Positions 43,327-52,282 of a DNA stretch of 64,000 nucleotides are shown piece after piece. The stretch's first letter is position 1. Each line of letters begins with the position of its first letter. This stretch comes from Paragemmobacter straminiformis. GTDB taxonomy: Bacteria; Pseudomonadota; Alphaproteobacteria; Rhodobacterales; Rhodobacteraceae. Location: the NCBI RefSeq assembly GCF_014243445.1, contig NZ_JACLQD010000005.1, positions 337,825-401,824 on the forward strand, written 5' to 3'. A model generated the notes under the pieces. It was not told where the DNA came from. It saw only the letters and a program-made list of their open reading frames with translations, and did not search any database. Made by a program: the position numbers and the translations under genes.

Positions 43327-44657
43327 CCGACCTTTACCAATCGCAACGAGCGATGCGCCACATGCGCCGGGCCGCGATGCAGCGGGGTGTCATCGCCATT
43401 CTCGACGTGGGGACCAGCAAGATCGCCTGTCTGATCCTGCGCTTCGACGGGCCCGAGCGCCTGCGCGAGCAGGACGGGGTCGGGCCGATGGCGGGGCAAT
43501 CCTCGTTCCGCGTGATCGGGGCTGCGACCACGCGGTCGCGCGGGGTGCGGTTCGGCGAGATCGCTCAGATGAACGAGACCGAGCGGGCCATCCGCACCGC
43601 CGTGCAGGCGGCACAGAAGATGGCCAATGTGCGCGTCGACCATGTGATCGCCTGTTTCAGCGGGGCCGAGCCGCGCAGCTACGGTCTGGCGGGCGAGTGG
43701 GAATTGCAGGATTCGGTCGTGACCGAGCAGGATGTGGCGCGTGTTCTGGCCTCGTGCGATGTGCCCGACATCGGGCAGGGGCGCGAGGTGCTGCACGCCC
43801 ATCCGGTGAACTTTGCGCTGGACCATCGCACGGGGCTTGGCGATCCGCGCGGGCAGATCGGCAACCGGCTGGCCTGCGACATGCATCTGCTGAGCGTGGA
43901 CGGGTCGGTGGTGCAGAACCTGCTTTACTGCATCAAGCGCTGTGACCTCGAACTCGCCGGTATCGCCTCGTCGGCCTATGTGTCGGGGGTGTCGAGCCTT
44001 GTCGAGGACGAGCAGGAACTGGGTGCCGCCTGCATCGACATGGGCGGCGGGTCGACCGGCATTTCGATCTTCATGAAGAAGCACATGATCTATGCGGATT
44101 CGGTGCGCATGGGCGGGGATCATGTCACCTCGGACATCTCGAAGGGGTTGCAGATCCCGCTTGCCGTGGCCGAGAAGATCAAGACCAAGCACGGCGGCGT
44201 CTATGCCACCGGCATGGATGACCGCGAGATGATCGAGACGGGTGGCGAGAGCGGCGACTGGGAAAAGGACCGCCGCCAGATCAGCCGGACCGAGTTGATC
44301 GGCATCATGCGCCCGAGGGTCGAGGAAATTCTGGAAGAGGCGCGGATGCGTCTGGATGCGGCGGGCTTTGACCAGTTGCCGAGCCAGTCGATCGTTCTGA
44401 CCGGCGGCGCGAGCCAGATTCCGGGGCTGGACGGGTTGGCCGCGCGCATTCTGGGCCAGCAGGTCCGTCTGGGCCGTCCGCTGCGCGTGCAGGGCCTGCC
44501 GCAAGCCGCGACGGGTGCCGCTTTTGCCAGTGCCGTGGGCCTGTGCCTGTTTGCGGCCCATCCGCAGGACGAGTGGTGGGATTTCGAAATCCCCTCGGAA
44601 CGCTATCCGGCGCGGTCGATCAAGAGGGCCTTCAAATGGTTCAAGGACAACTGGTAA
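43323..44657 (+). CDS. ftsA: Cell division protein FtsA
   Basis: A 444-residue actin-like ATPase anchoring FtsZ to the membrane. AILDVGTSKIACLI is the phosphate-1 motif (near residue 23). The second phosphate motif is CIDMGGGSTGISIF near 238, and the adenosine motif VLTGGASQIPG is near 359. The C-terminal SIKRAFKWFKDNW is an amphipathic membrane-targeting helix. ATGA overlap with ftsQ. Confidence 0.96.
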   Translation: MTDLYQSQRAMRHMRRAAMQRGVIAILDVGTSKIACLILRFDGPERLREQDGVGPMAGQSSFRVIGAATTRSRGVRFGEIAQMNETERAIRTAVQAAQKMANVRVDHVIACFSGAEPRSYGLAGEWELQDSVVTEQDVARVLASCDVPDIGQGREVLHAHPVNFALDHRTGLGDPRGQIGNRLACDMHLLSVDGSVVQNLLYCIKRCDLELAGIASSAYVSGVSSLVEDEQELGAACIDMGGGSTGISIFMKKHMIYADSVRMGGDHVTSDISKGLQIPLAVAEKIKTKHGGVYATGMDDREMIETGGESGDWEKDRRQISRTELIGIMRPRVEEILEEARMRLDAAGFDQLPSQSIVLTGGASQIPGLDGLAARILGQQVRLGRPLRVQGLPQAATGAAFASAVGLCLFAAHPQDEWWDFEIPSERYPARSIKRAFKWFKDNW

Positions 44658-44759
44658 CCGCTACATCCTGCCAAAATGGCGAAATACCGCTGATTGCGCT
44701 GTGAATCGGTCCATATTTTGTGGGTCGGTAACAGTTTTTACGTGACCTCTGACCCCCTT

Positions 44760-44780
44760 TGTGGATAGAATCGTGGATAA
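44760..44780 (-). promoter_or_regulatory. Two DnaA-box-like 9-mers before ftsZ
   Basis: TGTGGATAG (44760-44768) and CGTGGATAA (44772-44780) are reverse complements of CTATCCACA and TTATCCACG. Each is one mismatch from the DnaA box TTATCCACA. Same orientation, 3 bp apart, about 83 bp before the ftsZ start in the 205-bp ftsA-ftsZ gap. DnaA control of ftsZ is known in Caulobacter. Confidence 0.45.
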
Positions 44781-44862
44781 ATTCGGATTCCTGCGCCCGG
44801 GACCGGCGCGAAAACAAGCCGATACTCAACAGGCGGCACAACGAACAGCAGGCGGAGTGGCA

Positions 44863-46497
44863 ATGACCCTGAATCTTACGATGAGCTCGCAACGCGAAGA
44901 GCTGAAGCCGCGCATCACCGTTTTCGGTGTCGGCGGGGCGGGTGGCAATGCCGTCAACAACATGATCGACAAGCAGCTTGAGGGGGTCGAGTTCGTCGTG
45001 GCGAACACCGACGCGCAGGCGCTGCAACAGTCGAAGGCGCATTCGCGGATCCAGATGGGTCTGAAGGTCACCGAAGGGCTGGGCGCAGGCGCGCGCCCCG
45101 CGGTCGGGGCCGCCGCCGCTGAAGAGACCATCGAAGAGATCGTCGACCATCTGGCCGGCGCGCATATGTGCTTTATCACCGCCGGCATGGGCGGCGGCAC
45201 CGGAACCGGTGCGGCGCCGATCATCGCGCAGGCGGCGCGCGAATTGGGTGTGCTGACGGTCGGCGTGGTGACCAAGCCCTTCCAGTTCGAGGGCGGCAAG
45301 CGCATGAAGCAGGCCGAAGAGGGTATCGAGGCCCTACAGAAGGTCGTCGATACGCTGATCATCATTCCGAACCAGAACCTGTTCCGGCTGGCGAACGAGC
45401 GGACCACCTTTACCGAAGCCTTCGCGATGGCGGATGACGTTCTGTATCAGGGCGTCAAGGGCGTGACCGACCTGATGGTGCGTCCGGGGCTTATCAACCT
45501 CGACTTTGCGGACGTGCGCGCCGTGATGGACGAGATGGGCAAGGCCATGATGGGCACGGGCGAGGCCTCGGGCGAGGATCGCGCGGTGCAGGCGGCGGAA
45601 AAGGCGATTGCCAACCCGCTGCTCGACGAAATCAGCCTGAACGGTGCGCGCGGCGTGCTGATCAACATCACCGGTGGCTATGACCTGACCCTGTTCGAAC
45701 TGGACGAGGCCGCGAACATCATCCGCGAAAAGGTCGATCCGGATGCCAATATCATCGTGGGTTCCACGCTGGACACCAGCATGGAAGGCGCGATCCGCGT
45801 GTCGGTCGTGGCGACGGGGATCGATGTGAGCCAGGCCAACCGTGCGGAACCCGCCGTTGCGCGCCGCCCGATGAGCCAGCCGTTGCAGCCGCAGATGCAC
45901 CAGCCTGCGCCGCAGCCCGCGCCGATCACGGTGCAGGTGACGCAGCCCGCCTATCAGCCGGCCCCGCCGCCGGCCTATCAGCAGCAGCCCGCGCCACAAT
46001 ATGCGCCGCAGGCGCAAGCCCGCGCGCCGCAGCAGGACCCGTCGCTGTTCGACGCGCCGGAAGAGTTCGCCCAGCAGGAGACCGAGGACGAATACGACGT
46101 TCCGGCCCCGGCCTATCGCCCGCAGCAGCAGGCACCGCGTCCGAGCATGGGGCATGAACAGGCCCCCGAGGCCTTCATTGCGCCGCGTCCGCCGGGAACG
46201 CCCTCGCCCGAGGCGTTGCAGCGGTTGCAGGCGGCTGTGAACAAGGCCCCCGCGCAGCAGCCGCGCCCCGGCATGGCGGCGCAACCGCGTGCGGCAGCGC
46301 CCGCGCCCAAGCCCGCCGAAGCGCGTCCGCGCTTTGGAATCGGGTCGCTGATCAACCGGATGGCGGGTGGTTCGGGCGAAGGTGCCGCAGCACCGCGCCA
46401 GCAGCCGCCGGTCACGTCCTATGACGAAGAGCCGGATATGAACCCCGAGCAGGAGCGGATCGAGATTCCGGCTTTCCTGCGGCGGCAGGCGAATTGA
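44863..46497 (+). CDS. ftsZ: Cell division GTPase FtsZ
   Basis: A 544-residue tubulin homologue forming the Z ring. The GTP-binding signature [18 protein letters not shown] is near residue 107 and the T7 loop [11 protein letters not shown] near 211. The globular core ends near 320. A linker of about 210 residues rich in Pro, Gln and Ala follows, then the conserved C-terminal peptide [10 protein letters not shown] that binds FtsA. ATG 44863 has GGCGGAG upstream; an open frame reaches back to 44761 but starts within the regulatory gap. Confidence 0.96.
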   Translation: MTLNLTMSSQREELKPRITVFGVGGAGGNAVNNMIDKQLEGVEFVVANTDAQALQQSKAHSRIQMGLKVTEGLGAGARPAVGAAAAEETIEEIVDHLAGAHMCFITAGMGGGTGTGAAPIIAQAARELGVLTVGVVTKPFQFEGGKRMKQAEEGIEALQKVVDTLIIIPNQNLFRLANERTTFTEAFAMADDVLYQGVKGVTDLMVRPGLINLDFADVRAVMDEMGKAMMGTGEASGEDRAVQAAEKAIANPLLDEISLNGARGVLINITGGYDLTLFELDEAANIIREKVDPDANIIVGSTLDTSMEGAIRVSVVATGIDVSQANRAEPAVARRPMSQPLQPQMHQPAPQPAPITVQVTQPAYQPAPPPAYQQQPAPQYAPQAQARAPQQDPSLFDAPEEFAQQETEDEYDVPAPAYRPQQQAPRPSMGHEQAPEAFIAPRPPGTPSPEALQRLQAAVNKAPAQQPRPGMAAQPRAAAPAPKPAEARPRFGIGSLINRMAGGSGEGAAAPRQQPPVTSYDEEPDMNPEQERIEIPAFLRRQAN

Positions 46498-46528
46498 GGC
46501 GGCGGAAACGCTTGTAACAATCGAAGGG

Positions 46529-46560
46529 AACCGGGCCGTTGTGCCCGGTTTTTTCTTTTC
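46529..46560 (+). terminator. Intrinsic terminator of ftsZ
   Basis: AACCGGGC (46529-46536) / GCCCGGTT (46543-46550) with a 6-nt loop, followed by TTTTCTTTTC. The best classical terminator in the window. Confidence 0.85.
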
Positions 46561-46721
46561 AAGATCAGGGGTTTGACCTGTCGAAACATGTGTAACGCCA
46601 TGTAACGAAAGGTGAGTTGAGTTTGCAGTTGCAGCATCATACCTAGAACACATCCGGACAGGGCTGTCCGGCGCGCCTTGCGCAAGATCTTGCGGGCGGA
46701 AACGGAAACCGGGGGCGACCT

Positions 46722-47630
46722 TTGCAAAACACTCTGCAATCCGCTGCGACTTTTGTGGGTCTTGGCCTGCATGGCGGCGCCGAAGTGCGGATGGTCGTTT
46801 CGCCCGCGCCGGTCGATCACGGGATCGTCTTTCATCGCACCGACCTGAATGAGCGGATTCCTGCCCGTTGGGATGCGGTCGTGCCGTCGCGTCTGTGCAC
46901 GCTGGTGGCAAATGCTTCGGGCGCTTCGGTGTCGACGATCGAGCATCTGATGGCGGCGCTGGCGGGTTGTGCTGTCAACAACGCCTTGATCGAGATCGAC
47001 GGGCCGGAAGTTCCGATCCTTGACGGGTCGGCGGCGCCCTTTGTGGCGGGGTTCCTTGACGCCGGCATCGTGGCGCTTGACGCGCCGAGCCGTGCCATCC
47101 GCGTGCTGAAGCCGGTGGAAGTGCGCGAGGGCGAGGCCGTCGCGCGGCTGGAACCGTCGGACATGCTGGAAATCGATTTCCGCATCGATTTCGCCGAAGC
47201 GGCGATCGGGCGGCAGGAAAAGACGCTGAACCTTGCCAATGGCGCTTTCGTGCGGGAACTGTCGGACAGCCGCACCTTTTGCCGCCAGTCGGATGTGGAT
47301 GCGATGCGCGCCAACGGGCTTGCGCTTGGCGGCACGCTCGAGAACGCGGTGGTGTTCGAAGGTGACCGCGTGCTGAGCCCCGGTGGCTTGCGGCATATGG
47401 ATGAACCCGTGCGGCACAAGATGCTGGATGCGGTGGGCGACCTGTCTTTGGCGGGTGCGCCGATTCTTGGGCGGTATACGGGTATCCGCGCGGGACATGC
47501 GCTGACGAACCGCTTGCTGCGGGCGCTGTTTGCGGATGCGTCGGCCTATCGTTTCGTGGAAGTGGGCGAGCAGACCGGATGCAAGTTGCCCGGAGTGGGC
47601 GTCATCGCGGCGGACCTTCCCGCGCTTTGA
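46722..47630 (+). CDS. lpxC: UDP-3-O-acyl-N-acetylglucosamine deacetylase LpxC
   Basis: A 302-residue zinc amidase, the committed step of lipid A synthesis. It begins MQNTLQSAATFVGLGLHGG from a TTG codon at 46722. Zinc ligands lie in VSTIEHLMAAL (near residue 78) and RHMDEPVRHKMLDAVGDL (near 225-242). RELSDSRTFC is also typical. A 224-bp gap with the ftsZ terminator separates it from ftsZ, so it has its own promoter; TTGACC at 46573-46578 is a possible -35. Confidence 0.95.
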   Translation: MQNTLQSAATFVGLGLHGGAEVRMVVSPAPVDHGIVFHRTDLNERIPARWDAVVPSRLCTLVANASGASVSTIEHLMAALAGCAVNNALIEIDGPEVPILDGSAAPFVAGFLDAGIVALDAPSRAIRVLKPVEVREGEAVARLEPSDMLEIDFRIDFAEAAIGRQEKTLNLANGAFVRELSDSRTFCRQSDVDAMRANGLALGGTLENAVVFEGDRVLSPGGLRHMDEPVRHKMLDAVGDLSLAGAPILGRYTGIRAGHALTNRLLRALFADASAYRFVEVGEQTGCKLPGVGVIAADLPAL

Positions 47631-47631
47631 G

Positions 47632-47655
47632 GCAAAACGGCGAAAGCCGTTTTGC
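47632..47655 (+). terminator. Stem-loop after lpxC
   Basis: A perfect 10-bp stem GCAAAACGGC / GCCGTTTTGC closed by the tetraloop GAAA, 2 bp after the lpxC stop, with ATTTTTCTG 7 bp further on. Confidence 0.6.
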
Positions 47656-47743
47656 GCAGCGGATTTTTCTGTGCTAGGACGACGCTAAGCAGGTGCCTTG
47701 CCGGTTCGGTCGGGTGCGGAAAATGTCGTGGGGTAGGCGGAAG

Positions 47744-48586
47744 ATGGCAGGGGTGAAGTCGGGCGCGCGGTTCGTCGGCATGGCGCTCGTGGCAGCATCG
47801 CTGGCCGGTTGTGGCGCTTTCAGGGATAACGAAAAGCCGCTGGAAAGCTATTCGGCCGAGGAAATCTACAAGCAGGGCGAATTGAAGCTGGAAACCGAGC
47901 GCAAGCCGGACGAAGGCATCCGCTATTTTCAAGAGGTCGAGCGGCTTTATCCCTATTCCGAATATGCCAAGCGTGCGCTGATCATGCAGGCTTTCGGCTA
48001 TCACAAGGGCAAGAAATACGAAGAGGCGCGGGCGGCTTCGCAGCGGTTCCTCGATCTTTATCCCGGCGACGAGGATGCGCCCTATGCGCTGTATCTTATG
48101 GCGCTGTCCTATTACGACCAGATCGACGAGGTGGGCCGCGACCAGGGCGTGACCTTCCAGGCGTTGCAGGGCATGCGCGATGTGATCGAGCAATATCCCG
48201 ACAGCGACTATGCGCGGTCGGCGATGCTGAAATTCGAGCTGGCCTTCGACCATCTGGCGGCCAAGGAAATGGAGATCGGGCGGTATTACCTCAAACGGGG
48301 GAATTACACGGCGGCGATCAACCGTTTCCGGTCGGTGGTGCAGGATTACCAGACCACGAGCCACACCGCAGAGGCGCTGCACCGTCTGACCGAGGCCTAT
48401 CTGGCGCTTGGCTTCACCGACGAGGCCCAGACCTCGGCCGCGATCCTTGGCTATAACTACCAGTCCAGCCCCTTCTATCAGGACAGCTTCAACCTGCTGA
48501 AAGGCCGCGGGCTGGCGCCCGAGGCCAAGGGGAATGGCTGGCTTGCCAAGATCTACCGCCAGATGGTGCGTGGCGAGTGGATTTGA
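47744..48586 (+). CDS. bamD: Outer membrane assembly lipoprotein BamD
   Basis: A 280-residue lipoprotein of the BAM complex. A signal peptide ends in the lipobox LAGC (VGMALVAASLAGC), then TPR-like repeats follow (EEIYKQGELKLE, YPYSEYAKRALIMQAF, YPDSDYARSAMLKFELAFDHLA and GNYTAAINRFRSVVQDY). ATG 47744 or ATG 47723 could be used. It is followed by recN after 29 bp. Confidence 0.9.
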   Translation: MAGVKSGARFVGMALVAASLAGCGAFRDNEKPLESYSAEEIYKQGELKLETERKPDEGIRYFQEVERLYPYSEYAKRALIMQAFGYHKGKKYEEARAASQRFLDLYPGDEDAPYALYLMALSYYDQIDEVGRDQGVTFQALQGMRDVIEQYPDSDYARSAMLKFELAFDHLAAKEMEIGRYYLKRGNYTAAINRFRSVVQDYQTTSHTAEALHRLTEAYLALGFTDEAQTSAAILGYNYQSSPFYQDSFNLLKGRGLAPEAKGNGWLAKIYRQMVRGEWI

Positions 48587-48615
48587 TCCGCGTCGGCGGT
48601 TGATGGGGGCGGGGC

Positions 48616-50259
48616 GTGCTGCGATCGCTTGAAATCCGCGATGTGCTGATCATCGACCGGCTGGACCTTGAATTCCAGCCGGGACTCAATGTGTTGACGG
48701 GCGAGACGGGGGCGGGCAAGTCGATCTTGCTGGATGCGCTTGGCTTCGTGCTGGGGTGGCGCGGGCGGGCCGAGCTGGTGCGCGCCGGGGCCGAGCAGGG
48801 GGCCGTGACGGCGGTGTTCGACCTGCCCGAGGGGCATGCGGCGCGCGATGTGCTGGCCGAGGCCGGAATCGAGGCCGGGGACGAATTGATCCTGCGGCGC
48901 GTCAATACGGTGGACGGGCGCAAGACGGCCTGGGTCAACGACCGGCGCGTGTCGGGCGAGGTGTTGCGCGACCTGTCGGATTCGCTGGTGGAATTGCACG
49001 GGCAGCAGGATGACCGCGGGTTGCTGAACCCGCGCGGGCACCGGACCTTGCTGGACGCCTTCGCGGGCATCGACACAAGTGCCGCGCGGGTGGCGTGGCG
49101 GACGCAGGCGGCGGCGCGCGGCAAGCTGGCCGAAGCCGAGGCGGCGCTGGCTGCGGCGCGCAAGGAAGAGGATTATCTGCGCCACGCCGTGACCGAGCTG
49201 GACAAGCTTGACCCCGAGCCGGGCGAGGAAGCCACGCTCGATGCGCGGCGGCGGATGATGCAGGGGGCCGAGAAGATCCGCGCTGACATCTCGCGCGCGC
49301 ATCAGGCTTTGTCGGAGCAGGCCGCCGAGGGCATGATGCGCGACGCGCTGCGCTGGCTGGAAGGGGCGGCGGATCGGGCCGAAGGGCAGCTCGAGGCGGC
49401 GGTGTCGGCTTTGAACCGGGCGCTGATCGAGCTGGGCGAGGCGCAGCAGGGGGTGGAGCAGTCGCTTGCCGCGCTGGAGTTCGACCCTTCGGAGTTGGAG
49501 GCGCTGGAAGAGCGGCTTTTCGCCATTCGCGCCCTTGCCCGCAAGCATGGGGTGCTGGCCGACGATCTGGGCGGGTTGGCGGCCGATCTTCGGGCGCGGC
49601 TGGCGGCGCTGGACGGGGGCGAGGCGGGGATCGCGGCGCTTGCCAAGGCCGTGGTGCAGGCGGAAAGCAAATATGCCGAGGAGGTCGCCTGGCTGACCCG
49701 TGCGCGCAAGGCGGCGGCCTTGCGGCTGGATCAGGCGATGGCGGCGGAACTTGCCCCGCTGAAGATGGAGCGGGCGGTCTTCGTGACCGAGGTCACGGCG
49801 GCAGATGCAGGGCCGGACGGGGTGGATGCGGTGACATTCACCGTTGCGACCAACCCAGGCGCGCCGGCGGGGGCCTTGAACAAGATCGCGTCGGGCGGGG
49901 AATTGTCGCGCTTTCTGCTGGCGTTGAAAGTGTGCCTGACCGGCGACTCGCCGGGGCTTACGATGATCTTCGACGAGATCGACCGCGGTGTGGGCGGGGC
50001 GACAGCCGATGCGGTGGGGCGGCGGCTCAAGGCGCTGGCGTCGGGCAGTCAGGTGCTGGTGGTGACGCATAGCCCGCAGGTCGCGGCCTTGGGCGGCGCG
50101 CATTGGCGGGTGGAAAAGCGTGTGGTGGACGAGATGACGCTTTCGACCGTGCTTTCCCTTTCGCCCGCCGACCGTGTGGAAGAGATCGCGCGGATGCTTT
50201 CGGGCGATACGATCACCGAAGCGGCGCGGGAAGCGGCGCGGGCCTTGCTGAACGCCTGA
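48616..50259 (+). CDS. recN: DNA repair protein RecN
   Basis: A 547-residue SMC-like ATPase in double-strand break repair. Walker A is GETGAGKS (residues 29-36). A coiled-coil middle (about 150-370), the signature ASGGELSRFLLALK and Walker B MIFDEIDRGVGG follow. GTG start. I see no LexA box directly upstream; it sits 29 bp after bamD. Confidence 0.95.
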   Translation: MLRSLEIRDVLIIDRLDLEFQPGLNVLTGETGAGKSILLDALGFVLGWRGRAELVRAGAEQGAVTAVFDLPEGHAARDVLAEAGIEAGDELILRRVNTVDGRKTAWVNDRRVSGEVLRDLSDSLVELHGQQDDRGLLNPRGHRTLLDAFAGIDTSAARVAWRTQAAARGKLAEAEAALAAARKEEDYLRHAVTELDKLDPEPGEEATLDARRRMMQGAEKIRADISRAHQALSEQAAEGMMRDALRWLEGAADRAEGQLEAAVSALNRALIELGEAQQGVEQSLAALEFDPSELEALEERLFAIRALARKHGVLADDLGGLAADLRARLAALDGGEAGIAALAKAVVQAESKYAEEVAWLTRARKAAALRLDQAMAAELAPLKMERAVFVTEVTAADAGPDGVDAVTFTVATNPGAPAGALNKIASGGELSRFLLALKVCLTGDSPGLTMIFDEIDRGVGGATADAVGRRLKALASGSQVLVVTHSPQVAALGGAHWRVEKRVVDEMTLSTVLSLSPADRVEEIARMLSGDTITEAAREAARALLNA

Positions 50260-50377
50260 ACCTTATGCGTTTGATGGATGACCTATGCGCTGTACGCATG
50301 GCGGCCTTTGCGAGGCTGCGTCTACTATGCTGCGGTGCAGCATTCTATATTGGCGGTGCAATCGAAGGAGATGCACC

Positions 50378-50524
50378 ATGTTTGAACACGTGAAACTCGC
50401 CCTGCGCGCGCTGCGTATTCCGTCTGTCGCCGAACGGGAACTGGCCTATCTGAACCAGTCGGTCAGCCGCTACGACCTTGAACAGCGCCAGCGCCAGATC
50501 GACGCGGGTCTGTTCCGCCACTAA
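50378..50524 (+). CDS. Small protein, DUF3563-like
   Basis: A 48-residue protein with the pattern ERELAYLNQSVSRYDLEQRQRQID, resembling the short DUF3563 family. Function is unknown. GAAGGAG lies 7 bp before the ATG, an excellent ribosome binding site for so small a frame. A 118-bp gap separates it from recN. Its TAA overlaps the stop codon of the convergent DUF1638 gene. Confidence 0.65.
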   Translation: MFEHVKLALRALRIPSVAERELAYLNQSVSRYDLEQRQRQIDAGLFRH

Positions 50525-51159
50525 TCGGCTGCCGCCGCAAGGGCCGTGGCAAGATCGCCATAGCCCGTCAGGCGGCGTTCATAGGCAAGGCCGAGGCGTC
50601 GGGCACAGTCGCGCGCCTTGGCATCGAGGGACGGATCGTCAAGCTGGGCCTGATAGACCAGTTTGGTGTAATTGCCGAAATACATGTCGCGCAATTCGGG
50701 ATGCCGGTCGAGGCCCATGGGCTTCCAGACGAAGGCATCGAACTGGCGCACCAGAAAATCGGTCAGGTAAAAGGCGGTGAATTCTGTTTCCGCCTTGGCC
50801 GCAAAGGCGGCGTTGCCTTCGAAAAACGAATAGCAATGCGGGCCTTCGACCATTTCGACGCCCAGATCCTTGCACTTTTGCTGCAAAAGCCCGCCGGTGC
50901 CGCAATCGGCGTAGACGACGAAGAGCTTGTCATATTCGGCGCGATGCGCGGCCACGGCAGCTTCGACGGCGGCGGGGATGCGGTCGGGCCAGAGGTGCAG
51001 GTTGGCCGGCAGGCATTGCAGGTCGAGGTGGTCCCAGCCGTTCGCCCGCTTGAGGGCAAGGATCTCGTGCGCCAGCGCCCCGCAGGCGATGAGCAGCACG
51101 CGGCCCCCGGCCCCGTCGGCAAGGCCCTGTTCGGTCAGGATGTCGTCGTTCAGCGCCAC
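50521..51159 (-). CDS. DUF1638 domain protein
   Basis: A 212-residue protein of the DUF1638 family, with VLLIACGALAHEI, VVYADCGTGG and CYSFFEG as visible conserved segments. Conserved cysteines suggest metal or cofactor binding. DUF1638 genes often accompany corrinoid methyltransferase genes, and a corrinoid protein gene lies upstream here. The start is GTG 51159; the upstream small gene overlaps it by 10 bp. Confidence 0.78.
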   Translation of the reverse strand: MALNDDILTEQGLADGAGGRVLLIACGALAHEILALKRANGWDHLDLQCLPANLHLWPDRIPAAVEAAVAAHRAEYDKLFVVYADCGTGGLLQQKCKDLGVEMVEGPHCYSFFEGNAAFAAKAETEFTAFYLTDFLVRQFDAFVWKPMGLDRHPELRDMYFGNYTKLVYQAQLDDPSLDAKARDCARRLGLAYERRLTGYGDLATALAAAAD

Positions 51160-51305
51160 TGGCGCGCGCCGAGGATCAGGCTTCCCGAGAGCGCGGCAAA
51201 GCCGAGGGCGGCAAGCGGCAGGTCAGCCCAGAGCGCCAGCGACAGGGTGGCCCCTGCGGCGAGGATGACAAAGGCGATCAGGGCGAGGAAATGGGTCAGC
51301 GGCAT
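51150..51305 (-). CDS. Small two-helix membrane protein
   Basis: A 51-residue protein, almost entirely two hydrophobic helices (THFLALIAFVILAAGATLSL and LPLAALGFAALSGSLILGA). Unknown function. GGAAAGGAT lies 5-13 bp upstream of ATG 51305. It overlaps the DUF1638 gene and is probably translated with it. Confidence 0.65.
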   Translation of the reverse strand: MPLTHFLALIAFVILAAGATLSLALWADLPLAALGFAALSGSLILGARQWR

Positions 51306-51375
51306 GGCGTATCCTTTCCCTTTCAATCTGGCGCTGCGCGGGGGCAATTCCAAGGGGGTCTTGCCCTTCGGGCAT

Positions 51376-51412
51376 GAAAAAGCCCCGCGCGCCTGTGGCG
51401 GCGGGGCTTTTG
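51376..51412 (-). terminator. Intrinsic terminator of the corrinoid protein gene
   Basis: AAAAGCCCCGC / GCGGGGCTTTT stem (51401-51411 / 51378-51388) with a 12-nt loop, followed on the minus strand by a further T. It separates the corrinoid gene from the DUF1638 pair, so these are separate transcripts unless read through. Confidence 0.75.
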
Positions 51413-51425
51413 CCGGCGTCGCGGA

Positions 51426-52124
51426 TCAGCCGTTGAGCTGGTTGTGCTTGCGCGCGACGAATTGCTTGGCGGTTTCGACGGCAACGGCGGCGTCACGGCA
51501 ATAGGCGTCGGCACCGATGGCCTTGCCGAATTCCTCGTTCAGCGGAGCGCCGCCGACGAGGACGATGTAATCCTCGCGCAGGCCCTTTTCCTTCATCGTG
51601 TCGATCACGACCTTCATATAGGGCATGGTCGTGGTCAGAAGTGCCGACATGCCGAGGATGTCGGGCTTTTCGGCTTCGAGCGCCTCGAGGTATTTCTCGA
51701 CCGAGTTGTTGATGCCGAGGTCGAGCACTTCGAAGCCCGCGCCTTCCATCATCATGGCAACAAGGTTCTTGCCGATGTCGTGGATGTCGCCCTTGACGGT
51801 GCCGATGACCATCTTGCCCATGCGCGGCGCGCCGGTTTCGACGAGAAGCGGCTTGAGGATGAACATCCCGGCCTTCATCGCATTGGCGGCAAGCAGCACT
51901 TCGGGCACGAAAAGGATGCCGTCGCGGAAGTCGGCGCCGACGATCGTCATGCCTGCGACAAGCGCCTTGGTCAGGACGTCATAAGGGGTCCAGCCGCGGG
52001 CGATCAGGATGTTGACGCCTTCCTCGATCTCTTCCTTCAGACCGTCATAGAGGTCGTCGTGCATTTGCAGGACGAGTTCGTCATCGGAAAGTTCGGAAAG
52101 GATGATTTCGTCTTCATCGGCCAT
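51426..52124 (-). CDS. Corrinoid (B12-binding) protein of a methyltransferase system
   Basis: A 232-residue two-domain corrinoid protein. A helical cap (about residues 10-95, with VPEVLLAANAMKAG) precedes a Rossmann-like B12-binding domain. That domain has the cobalt-ligand motif DIHDIGKN near residue 117 and the later GMSALLTTT and VGGAPL motifs. It would carry methyl groups between a methyltetrahydrofolate or other donor enzyme and homocysteine methyltransferase. The bmt-like gene lies 1.7 kb away on the same strand. ATG 52124 follows GGGAG. Confidence 0.88.
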   Translation of the reverse strand: MADEDEIILSELSDDELVLQMHDDLYDGLKEEIEEGVNILIARGWTPYDVLTKALVAGMTIVGADFRDGILFVPEVLLAANAMKAGMFILKPLLVETGAPRMGKMVIGTVKGDIHDIGKNLVAMMMEGAGFEVLDLGINNSVEKYLEALEAEKPDILGMSALLTTTMPYMKVVIDTMKEKGLREDYIVLVGGAPLNEEFGKAIGADAYCRDAAVAVETAKQFVARKHNQLNG

Positions 52125-52255
52125 AGGTCGGCACTCCCATAGGGGTTTCGTCCATGCTGCATGGGCCGAAAGCGGCACAGGCACTTTGCATTTAGCGACA
52201 TGCCCCGAATGAAAGCCGACAGCAAGGGGTCGCATCGGGAAAAGGGGTGGCATTT

Positions 52256-52270
52256 GTTCGTGTTTTGTTC
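52256..52270 (+). promoter_or_regulatory. LexA (SOS) box
   Basis: GTTC-GTGTTTT-GTTC, an exact match to the alphaproteobacterial LexA consensus GTTC-N7-GTTC. It is followed directly by the -10-like CAATAT (52271-52276), and the start codon of the radical SAM gene is at 52283. Confidence 0.75.
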
Positions 52271-52282
52271 CAATATGGTGCC

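Noticed and set aside
44761..44862. N-terminally extended FtsZ beginning at 44761
   Set aside because: The extension overlaps the DnaA-box-like sites and lacks a ribosome binding site, whereas ATG 44863 has GGCGGAG and gives the conserved FtsZ start.
52125..52255. SAM- or cobalamin-type riboswitch before the corrinoid gene
   Set aside because: The gap is short and I could not find a B12 box or a SAM-II-like pseudoknot; bmt itself has only 26 bp upstream.
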